Origin: Rhodopirellula sp.
GTDB taxonomy: Bacteria; Planctomycetota; Planctomycetia; Pirellulales; Pirellulaceae
Length of the DNA: 7,463 nucleotides
Direction: 5' to 3'
Assembly (NCBI GenBank): GCA_002714565.1
Contig: PAXU01000007.1
Coordinates: forward strand, 44,178-51,640
The notes beneath the pieces were generated by a model. That model worked only from the letters and a program-made list of their open reading frames with translations, made no database searches and was not told where the DNA came from. Position 1 is the first letter of the stretch. Every line of letters begins with the position of its first letter. The position numbers and the translations under genes are program-made. Positions 1 through 5,319 of this stretch are shown one piece after another.

Positions 1-119
1 TCTTGCTGTCGATTGGCTATGCTCTCGGTTGCACGGCGCGGCCGCTTCTTGATTGTCGGCTTAAGTGAAGGTGGAGAAAGAGATTCCAACAGATTGAGAC
101 TGAAGTCGACCGTAGCCAT
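1..119 (-). CDS. N-terminal part of an unidentified protein, cut by the left edge
   Basis: An open minus-strand frame starts with ATG at 119-117 and runs without a stop to the window edge, giving 39 codons. The start has a good Shine-Dalgarno: minus-strand AAGGAA lies about nine bases upstream of the ATG. The visible peptide starts MATVDFSLNLLESLSPP and then carries a basic stretch, KKRPRR, around residues 25-30. I do not recognise the family and no domain can be assigned from so short a piece. The gene would be divergent from hisI, which fits the long intergenic region between them. A plus-strand frame (13-228, TTG start) overlaps it but has no convincing ribosome binding site. The call rests on the start context and open frame only, so it is tentative. 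Confidence 0.42.
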   Translation of the reverse strand, partial: MATVDFSLNLLESLSPPSLKPTIKKRPRRATESIANRQQ

Positions 120-154
120 TTTGCCGCGTTCCTTATTTGTTTTTGCCCCTATTC

Positions 155-178
155 GAGGTCTCAAAGACCTCATGAGGT
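155..178. promoter_or_regulatory. Two overlapping palindromes upstream of the left-edge gene
   Basis: GAGGTCT (155-161) and AGACCTC (165-171) form a perfect 7-bp inverted repeat around a 3-base spacer. The second arm is shared with a perfect 12-bp palindrome, ACCTCATGAGGT, at 167-178. GAGGT therefore occurs twice and its complement once, so the two structures exclude each other. The site lies 36-59 bases upstream of the minus-strand start at 119, where a leader or operator would be expected. No T-run follows on either strand, so it is not an intrinsic terminator. The role is unknown: it could be a repressor site, an RNA switch or chance. Confidence 0.3.
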
Positions 179-348
179 TTGACGCGCCACGAACCGGAAA
201 AGTTCCCCAAAATTACCTATTTTCCTAGAAAAGCAAGGATCGCTCTTAAAACACGGCAAAGTAGCCACACAACTCAACCCGCTGTTCAGCTTGCCTTTGT
301 GATGCTAAAAAATCCGAAAAGCGACAGTGATCTAAGAGTTCACAGAGT

Positions 349-354
349 TACAAT
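349..354 (+). promoter_or_regulatory. hisI: Possible -10 element for hisI
   Basis: TACAAT matches five of six bases of the sigma-70-type TATAAT. It lies just before the heptamer array, so transcription would begin inside the array. No good -35 hexamer sits 16-18 bases upstream; the bases there read AGTGAT. The rest of the intergenic stretch from about 180 to 348 shows no gene, no convincing promoter and no strong hairpin. Confidence 0.2.
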
Positions 355-356
355 CG

Positions 357-405
357 ATAACTTATGACATATAACTTATGACTTATGACCTCTGACTTAT
401 AACTT
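357..405. repeat. Seven-copy imperfect heptamer tandem array next to the hisI start
   Basis: Seven consecutive 7-base units with consensus ATRACTT occupy 49 bases. The units are ATAACTT (starting 357, 371 and 399), ATGACAT (364), ATGACTT (378), ATGACCT (385) and CTGACTT (392). The register is kept exactly through all seven copies, and each unit differs from the consensus by at most two bases. The array ends five bases before the hisI ATG and occupies the place where a Shine-Dalgarno would lie. It resembles in type the heptameric short tandem repeats known from intergenic DNA of some bacteria such as cyanobacteria; a relationship is not shown. The repeat period is directly visible, but any function is not. 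Confidence 0.88.
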
Positions 406-410
406 TTCCA

Positions 411-791
411 ATGTCCCGACCTGACTTTACAAAGACCAACGGCCTACTTCCGGCAATCGCGCAAGACAGCGAAACCGGAGATGTACTTATGCTCGCTTAC
501 ATGAACGAGCAGGCTTTTGATGAGACGTTACGGACCGGGACAGCTGTTTACTACAGCAGAAGCCGCGACCGGCTTTGGTACAAAGGAGAGGAAAGTGGTC
601 ATGTGCAAACAATTGATTCCATCCACATTGATTGTGACGCAGACACCATCCTGTTGAAAGTTCAACAAACCGGAGCGGCATGCCATGAAGGATATCCCTC
701 CTGTTTCTTCAGACAGATTGATGGCGACGAAACAAAAATCACACTTGAGCGGCTAGTAAACCCGGATGATGTTTACGGCAGCAACGAATAA
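411..791 (+). CDS. hisI: Phosphoribosyl-AMP cyclohydrolase
   Basis: The enzyme catalyses the third step of histidine synthesis in the cytoplasm, opening the purine ring of phosphoribosyl-AMP to give ProFAR. The 126-residue protein matches the single-domain form and carries no HisE pyrophosphohydrolase domain. Visible signatures are [18 protein letters not shown] (49-66), the metal-binding DCDAD (Asp74, Cys75, Asp76, Asp78) and [12 protein letters not shown] (90-101) with Cys91 and Cys98. The three cysteines correspond to the zinc ligands known in the family, and the aspartates to the magnesium site. The start at 411 gives the usual N-terminus, but the 20 bases before it (gacttataacttttcca) hold no Shine-Dalgarno; a heptamer array lies there instead. 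No other his gene is in the window. A RidA-family gene follows 19 bp downstream, probably co-transcribed. Confidence 0.97.
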   Translation: MSRPDFTKTNGLLPAIAQDSETGDVLMLAYMNEQAFDETLRTGTAVYYSRSRDRLWYKGEESGHVQTIDSIHIDCDADTILLKVQQTGAACHEGYPSCFFRQIDGDETKITLERLVNPDDVYGSNE

Positions 792-810
792 CCACACGAG
801 GGAATAGCAA

Positions 811-1275
811 ATGAGCGCTGACGCTAAAATTGCAGAACTTGGATTGGAACTTCCGGAAGCACCCAAACCTGGTGGTGTCTATAAGCCACTCGTAATCACT
901 GGTAATAAGTGTTACGTCTCCGGTCATGGCCCACTCAGAACAGACGGCACGATGTACACCGGCAAAGTCGGCTCGGATGTCGACCAGCAGCATGGTTATG
1001 ATGCCGCACGACAAACCGGACTTGCGATTTTGGCAACACTCAAGGCAAACCTCGGCAGTCTCGATCGCATCAAGTGTGTCGTAAAGACACTGGGCATGGT
1101 TAATTGCTCACCGGACTTTGGAAACCAACCCGCTGTCATCAATGGATTCAGTGATCTTATGGCCGAAGTATTTGGGGCGGATGCCGGCGTCGGCGCCAGA
1201 AGTGCCGTTGGCATGGGTGCCTTGCCGGGAAATATTTCAACGGAAGTTGAAGTGATTTTTGAATTAAATCAATAA
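811..1275 (+). CDS. RidA/YjgF/UK114-family protein (long cd02199-like subgroup)
   Basis: This is a 154-residue member of the RidA superfamily. Canonical RidA hydrolyses reactive enamine/imine intermediates released by PLP enzymes, but many paralogues have other or unknown activities. The sequence shows VSGHGPL (36-42), the central DRIKCVVKTLGMVN (85-98) and the C-terminal GARSAVGMGALPGN (128-141) followed by EVEVIFEL. Arg130 aligns with the substrate carboxylate-binding arginine of RidA (Arg105 in E. coli) and Glu145 or Glu147 with its catalytic-region glutamate. It is longer than the roughly 128 residues of classical RidA, with an N-terminal extension (ELGLELPEAPKPGG) typical of the longer subgroup. 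A strong Shine-Dalgarno, GAGGGA at 798-803, sits seven bases before the ATG. It lies 19 bp after hisI, and its TAA directly abuts the convergent pheT stop. Family membership is secure; the substrate is not known. Confidence 0.92.
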   Translation: MSADAKIAELGLELPEAPKPGGVYKPLVITGNKCYVSGHGPLRTDGTMYTGKVGSDVDQQHGYDAARQTGLAILATLKANLGSLDRIKCVVKTLGMVNCSPDFGNQPAVINGFSDLMAEVFGADAGVGARSAVGMGALPGNISTEVEVIFELNQ

Positions 1276-3309
1276 TCAACCCAGAAGCTGACCGCCAAGC
1301 TGTTCGGAAATAGCTGAAACCACATTCTCGCGAATCGCATCGGCTTCTTCACCGGTCATCGTGCGCTCGTCACTTCTCATGGTTACATTCAGCAGGATCC
1401 GTTTTCGGTGCTCGCCATCCTGATTTGGGTCGCGATACGTCTCAAGATATTTGACCGTCTGTAGCTCAGCTCCAGCTGACTGAGCAACCACGGATTCTAT
1501 TTGGGCCCAGCTAACCGATTCATCGACCACGATATTCAAATCTCGGGCAATCGATGGCATCGTGCTGATCGCCGAGTGTTGTGGAACCAACGACGCGTGT
1601 TTTTCAAGCAATTCAAGCTTGATCTCAGCAACAGTTGCAGCGCTGCGCAAACTAAATTGCTTTAGCCCGTTGTCTGATACCTCACCGAGAAAACCGAACA
1701 GCTCGCCATCCAAAAGCAGCTTGGCCGATCTGCTTGGGTGTAACAAATCCAACTCCACTGACTCCACTGCTAATGCAGCATCGATCTTCAATGTTGTAAG
1801 CAACCGACGAATTACACCTTTAAGGTAGAAGTAATCCTCTCCAGTGGTGACGCCCACAAGTCGGATTTCTTGTGGCAGCGATTCACCTTGATTCAAGTAC
1901 ACCCGTGCTGTTTCAAACAACTCGATGACCGGATTTGAAAGGGACTGATTAATCCGCCGTGATTCAAGCAGACTGGGTACCAGACTGGGTCGGAGTGTAT
2001 CCGCGCCCTTGAGCATCGGTGTGTGATTCCGTAGAGGTTGAGCGCTCGACCATGGTGAATAGGCTACGGCCCAGTCCTCGGTTACCACACTCGCAGACAT
2101 CGCTTCATCAAACCCAACACCGGTTAGCACTGATCGAATTTTTTCCAACACGCGGTCGCTGTCGGTTTTAGCTGATGCTGCCATTGGCACCCTGGCATCT
2201 TCTGGAATCTCGTCATATCCGTAGATGCGAGCAATTTCTTCGATCAGGTCTATCTCTCTGGATAAATCTCGACGCCACGTTGGCGGTACTACTTCTACCT
2301 GTGACTCGTCGGCTGAGACGATCTCATTTCCCAGTTCCGTAAGAATTTTCTTCACCTGCTCTGCTTCAACAGAAATTCCCAGAATGCGATCAATCTGATT
2401 AAGCCGCAACGTGACTGGCGATGGTACCTGAGCCTTTTCACCAGCGTCGACAAGGCCTTGCTCAAGTGTGCCGCCACAAATCTCAAGTATTAACTCGCAA
2501 CAGCGCCGACTTGCCCAGTCCACACCTTCCGGGTCCATTCCCCGTTCAAAACGATAGGACGAAGGGCTAAACAGGTTTAACGCACGCGATGTACTTCGAG
2601 TCGCGAGCGGATCAAACACGGCCGATTCAATCAGCACATCTACGGTAGATTCACTTACTTCGGACTCCGCACCACCCATTACGCCACCGATAGCAACCGG
2701 GCCGGCATCATCTGCAATAACACACATGCCAGGCTGCAGCTTATACGTGTGGTGGTCAATTGCTTCGAATTCCTCATCAGCGGCTGCTGACCGTACCGTG
2801 ATCATGTTGCCTGTAATCTGCGCAAGATCAAACGCATGGAGCGGTTGACCGCACTCCATCAACACGTAGTTGGTAATATCCACAACGTTGTTTACGGGTT
2901 CCCATTGAGGATTGAGCGGCTTGAAAATCGTCTCCAATCGTCTGACGAGCCAGTCCGGACTGGGGCCCACTTTTACACCACGAATCACCCTGGCAGTGTA
3001 ATGAGAACAGAGTTCCGGGCACTGGATGTTTACACTTACCGAGTCTCCGGCATCACTACCTTCGGCTGTGGGTTGAGGATCAGGGATGCTCAGCGGCTGG
3101 TCATAAAGAACTGCAATTTCACGCGCAACCCCGATGTGCCCGAGACAGTCCGGACGGTTACTGGTTACTTCCAGGTCAATCGCCAGGTCATCGCCTACGG
3201 GCTCGGTGCCTTCATGGTTCAGGCCGGACATTGAAAGACAGTCTTCCAATGCCTGTTGTTCCATATCCATCGAAACGTATTCCGTTAGCCAGTTTTTCGA
3301 AACAAGCAT
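1276..3309 (-). CDS. pheT: Phenylalanine--tRNA ligase beta subunit, short form
   Basis: PheT pairs with PheS as an alpha2-beta2 cytoplasmic enzyme that charges tRNA(Phe); the beta chain also edits mischarged Tyr-tRNA(Phe). At 677 residues it is about 120 shorter than the E. coli protein (795). After the N-terminal MLVSKNWLTEYV and MSGL (27-30) the sequence passes almost at once to TSNRPDCLGHIGVARE (49-64). The EMAP-II-like tRNA-binding domain normally inserted there is missing. The remaining domains are in order: B3/4 editing domain (about 105-280), B5 (about 295-370, with PPTWRRDLSREIDLIEEIAR), a catalytic-like core (about 385-575) and the FDX-ACB anticodon-binding domain (about 582-676, with PSIARDLNIV and DERTMTGEEAD). 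The ATG at 3309 is preceded by a modest purine-rich stretch (AAAGAGAATC). It follows pheS by 87 bp. The frame is intact, so the short form looks genuine and not degraded. Confidence 0.97.
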   Translation of the reverse strand: MLVSKNWLTEYVSMDMEQQALEDCLSMSGLNHEGTEPVGDDLAIDLEVTSNRPDCLGHIGVAREIAVLYDQPLSIPDPQPTAEGSDAGDSVSVNIQCPELCSHYTARVIRGVKVGPSPDWLVRRLETIFKPLNPQWEPVNNVVDITNYVLMECGQPLHAFDLAQITGNMITVRSAAADEEFEAIDHHTYKLQPGMCVIADDAGPVAIGGVMGGAESEVSESTVDVLIESAVFDPLATRSTSRALNLFSPSSYRFERGMDPEGVDWASRRCCELILEICGGTLEQGLVDAGEKAQVPSPVTLRLNQIDRILGISVEAEQVKKILTELGNEIVSADESQVEVVPPTWRRDLSREIDLIEEIARIYGYDEIPEDARVPMAASAKTDSDRVLEKIRSVLTGVGFDEAMSASVVTEDWAVAYSPWSSAQPLRNHTPMLKGADTLRPSLVPSLLESRRINQSLSNPVIELFETARVYLNQGESLPQEIRLVGVTTGEDYFYLKGVIRRLLTTLKIDAALAVESVELDLLHPSRSAKLLLDGELFGFLGEVSDNGLKQFSLRSAATVAEIKLELLEKHASLVPQHSAISTMPSIARDLNIVVDESVSWAQIESVVAQSAGAELQTVKYLETYRDPNQDGEHRKRILLNVTMRSDERTMTGEEADAIRENVVSAISEQLGGQLLG

Positions 3310-3396
3310 GATTCTCTTTCACTCTCTTTATTGCTGCGCAATTCCGCTTTCAGCCGCTATCTGCTCTATCGTGAACAGTATCGTGTTACCCATTCC

Positions 3397-4419
3397 TTAG
3401 AACTGCTCCAGGAATCTCACATCGTTCTTATAGAATTCACGGATATCCGTTACCCCATGACGCCGCATGCAGAGTCGTTCAACTCCCAGCCCAAAGGCAA
3501 ATCCGGTTACTTCTTCCGGGTCGTATCCGACTTCCTTTAATACATTCGGGTCCACCATCCCCGCTCCACCAAATTCGATCCACTGATCATTCCAGTAGTA
3601 ATCTGCTTCCACGCTTGGTTCTGTAAACGGGAAAAATGACGGGCGAAATCGGATAGAAACATCACCGCCCAGATAACTTGTTGCAAACAGCCGTAACACC
3701 GTCTTCAGGTCGGACATGGTCACGTTCTCGTCGATCCATAATCCTTCCATTTGATGAAACATCGGGTAGTGCGTGGCATCGGCAGTATCCGGTCGGTATA
3801 CACGTCCAAGCGAGATAATCCGCACGGGTGGTGGCGTCGTTTCCATCACCCGGATCTGAACAGTACTTGTCTGACTTCGCATGAGCCACTGTGGTAACAC
3901 GTCATCGCCGAGGCCTGCCGTCGCAAGGTAAAAATTATCTAGCGGATCACGGGCAGGATGCTCATTGGGAATATTTAGGGCTTCGAAGTTGTGCCGTATA
4001 TCTTCAATCTCCGGACCATCAGCAACTGAAAACCCAAGGCGACCCATGATGTCCTTTAGTTCTTCGATCGTCTGCGTAATCGGGTGTAGTCGGCCAATCC
4101 GGAATGCCGATCCGGGCAAGCTGGCGTCAAACGTAGAGTCGACATCACCACCACCACCGGAAGCCAGTCGTTCACTTGCCTCTTCAAATGCCGCTTCAAT
4201 GGCCTGCTTGGTGGCATTGAATGTCTTACCCGCTTCGGGCTTATCGGGCTTATCAATTCCGCCCATCATTTTTTGCGCGGACTTGAGTCTGCCATTCTTG
4301 GCGCCGAGAAACTCGATTCTGGATGCTTCTAGGGCATCCATATCGGCCGCATCGGAGAACGACGACTTTGCCTCGGTAACCAGCTGATCCAGTTCCTGTA
4401 AAAACTCCTGGAGGGCCAT
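3397..4419 (-). CDS. pheS: Phenylalanine--tRNA ligase alpha subunit
   Basis: This is the catalytic class II subunit that activates phenylalanine and transfers it to tRNA(Phe). The 340 residues match the usual bacterial length. Residues 1-90 are the coiled-coil tRNA-binding arm. The catalytic core starts near [10 protein letters not shown] (112-121). Motif 1 is around [15 protein letters not shown] (135-149), motif 2 around [19 protein letters not shown] (205-223) and motif 3 around [15 protein letters not shown] (306-320). Ala308 in GFAFG corresponds to the pocket alanine that sets specificity for Phe (Ala294 in E. coli). Only a weak AGAGAG precedes the ATG. The gene sits 138 bp downstream of rplT, beyond a strong intrinsic terminator, so pheST transcription probably depends on read-through or its own promoter. 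No leader peptide rich in Phe codons was seen in the gap. Confidence 0.98.
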   Translation of the reverse strand: MALQEFLQELDQLVTEAKSSFSDAADMDALEASRIEFLGAKNGRLKSAQKMMGGIDKPDKPEAGKTFNATKQAIEAAFEEASERLASGGGGDVDSTFDASLPGSAFRIGRLHPITQTIEELKDIMGRLGFSVADGPEIEDIRHNFEALNIPNEHPARDPLDNFYLATAGLGDDVLPQWLMRSQTSTVQIRVMETTPPPVRIISLGRVYRPDTADATHYPMFHQMEGLWIDENVTMSDLKTVLRLFATSYLGGDVSIRFRPSFFPFTEPSVEADYYWNDQWIEFGGAGMVDPNVLKEVGYDPEEVTGFAFGLGVERLCMRRHGVTDIREFYKNDVRFLEQF

Positions 4420-4465
4420 GTCTCTCTGTCTACTTATGAAGTGTGGTTTAGTAACTAGATGATGA

Positions 4466-4510
4466 TAAAAAGAACAGGGGAGATAAGTCTACTGACTTGT
4501 CTCCCCTGTC
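4466..4510 (-). terminator. Intrinsic terminator between rplT and pheS
   Basis: Arms at 4474-4489 and 4494-4509 form a 16-bp hairpin with a 4-base loop and a single mismatch on the minus-strand RNA (C opposite A). The stem base is GC-rich (ACAGGGGAG / CTCCCCTGT). On the minus strand it is followed at once by a U-rich tract (UUCUUUUU, from 4474 down to 4467), so it acts in the rplT direction; the plus strand has no T-run after it. A second 7-bp hairpin (4535-4541 with 4553-4559) lies just before it and overlaps the rplT stop codon. It lies about 50 bases past the rplT stop and about 50 bases before the pheS start. It may end the ribosomal-protein transcript or act as an attenuator for pheST. 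Confidence 0.9.
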
Positions 4511-4557
4511 GATTGATCTGGTGCGATTTCGACCAAGTTGGCCAAACTCATTCCAAC

Positions 4558-4914
4558 TTAGGCTGCAAGTGCTGACTTTGCTTCTTCAACTACAGCATCA
4601 AAACCAGTCGGATCATGGATCGCCATTTCTGACAACGATTTACGATCAAGCTGGATGTTTGCTTTGTTGAGCCCGTTGATAAATTCGCTGTATCGCAGGC
4701 CGCGTTCACGAACAGCAGCATTGATACGTGTAATCCAAAGTCGGCGGAAATTTCGCTTTCGCGTCTTACGATCACGGTAAGCGTAAACGCCGGCTCGAAT
4801 CAGGGTCTCTTTGACGGTGCGAGTCAGGTTATTACGACCGCCCCGATATCCTTTAGCTCGCTTAAATAAGCGCTTCTTAGCTCGATTACGAGCTGAACCT
4901 TTGCTGGTTCTCAT
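4558..4914 (-). CDS. rplT: 50S ribosomal protein L20
   Basis: L20 binds 23S rRNA early in large-subunit assembly and, in studied bacteria, represses its own operon by binding the mRNA. The 118 residues match the family length. The basic N-terminal extension runs from residue 1 to about 58 ([35 protein letters not shown]), followed by the globular domain with [20 protein letters not shown] (70-89) and [10 protein letters not shown]. The start [15 protein letters not shown] differs from the common MPRVKxG opening. A strong Shine-Dalgarno, AAGGAG (complement of 4922-4927), lies seven bases before the ATG. It follows rpmI after an unusually long 136-base spacer with three hairpins, and is followed by an intrinsic terminator. 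Confidence 0.98.
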   Translation of the reverse strand: MRTSKGSARNRAKKRLFKRAKGYRGGRNNLTRTVKETLIRAGVYAYRDRKTRKRNFRRLWITRINAAVRERGLRYSEFINGLNKANIQLDRKSLSEMAIHDPTGFDAVVEEAKSALAA

Positions 4915-5050
4915 CTTCTTTCTCCTTGTCTCCGTAAGGCCCTTTTAGTGTGACTAAAAGCGTTGTATTGCCCACGCAGTCTTGTTTAGTTGACCAGTTG
5001 CATTCAAGTTGGTCACGGTAACCGGTCACTTTTTCGTGACCGGCAAGGTG
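4915..5050 (-). promoter_or_regulatory. Structured rpmI-rplT spacer, candidate rplT translational control region
   Basis: The spacer can form three hairpins in the minus-strand RNA. The first pairs 5036-5043 with 5022-5029 (8 bp, 6-base loop of GAAAAA). The second pairs 5010-5015 with 4991-4996 (6 bp, plus three inner pairs). The third pairs 4953-4960 with 4942-4949 (8 bp, 3-base loop) and ends about 14 bases before the rplT Shine-Dalgarno. The first four arms are versions of GGUCAC, GUGACC, GUGACC and GGUCA, so arm 1 can also pair with arm 3 and arm 2 with arm 4. rpmI-rplT operons are known targets of L20 autoregulation, so an L20-responsive element is a fair guess, but no match to the known 23S-like L20 site was established. 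Confidence 0.45.
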
Positions 5051-5254
5051 CTAGTTGCTGTTGCCGTGAAGGCCATCTACAATTCGCTTCGTATCAGCTT
5101 CAGCAAGTACGGTGGTACCTCGAAGATTGCGTTTGCGCTTTTGCGACATACGCGATGCGAGGTGACTTGTACCTGCTGACCGGTGCTTAACCTTGCCGTT
5201 GGCAGTTACACGAAAACGTTTCTTGATGCCCTTGTGTGTCTTTTGCTTTGGCAT
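5051..5254 (-). CDS. rpmI: 50S ribosomal protein L35
   Basis: L35 is a small basic protein of the large ribosomal subunit. The 67-residue sequence has the family's MPKQKTHKGIKKRF opening, then RVTANGKVKHRSAGTSHLASRMSQKRKRNLR, with the usual run of Lys and Arg and the conserved ANGKVK and KRKRNLR patches. A Shine-Dalgarno (AGGA within minus-strand AGGTAGGA, 5264-5271) precedes the ATG by nine bases. It lies 136 bases before rplT, the usual partner gene. infC, usually directly upstream, is absent; instead a glycosyltransferase ends 65 bp upstream. The 65-bp gap contains no clear terminator and only a poor -10-like TAGAAT (minus strand, 5309-5304), so it is unclear whether rpmI has its own promoter. 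Confidence 0.97.
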   Translation of the reverse strand: MPKQKTHKGIKKRFRVTANGKVKHRSAGTSHLASRMSQKRKRNLRGTTVLAEADTKRIVDGLHGNSN

Positions 5255-5319
5255 CCGTTTATTTCCTACCTGTTGTTTAGCTTAGTGCTAGTGGAAACAC
5301 TCAATTCTAGGTCGATATT

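Noticed and set aside
13..228. Plus-strand open frame of 71 codons near the left edge
   Set aside because: It needs a TTG start, has no good ribosome binding site, overlaps the palindromes and competes with a better-supported minus-strand start at 119.
179..367. Plus-strand frame of 62 codons upstream of hisI ending in the heptamer array
   Set aside because: No Shine-Dalgarno and no recognisable protein character; it ends in the tandem repeat by chance.
739..1014. Minus-strand frame antisense to hisI and the RidA-family gene
   Set aside because: It lies wholly opposite two well-supported genes and has no family features.
2836..3234. Plus-strand frame of 132 codons antisense to pheT
   Set aside because: A shadow of the pheT coding frame; the sequence matches no family and pheT is intact here.
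3310..3396. A small gene or RNA in the pheS-pheT gap
   Set aside because: The 87 bases contain no open frame with a ribosome binding site, no tRNA-like fold and no strong hairpin.
3965..4387. Plus-strand frame of 140 codons antisense to pheS
   Set aside because: Low-complexity Ser/Ala-rich translation typical of an antisense shadow over a real coding region.
4474..4509. Bidirectional terminator
   Set aside because: Only the minus strand has a U-tract after the hairpin; on the plus strand the hairpin is followed by CGATTGATCTGG.
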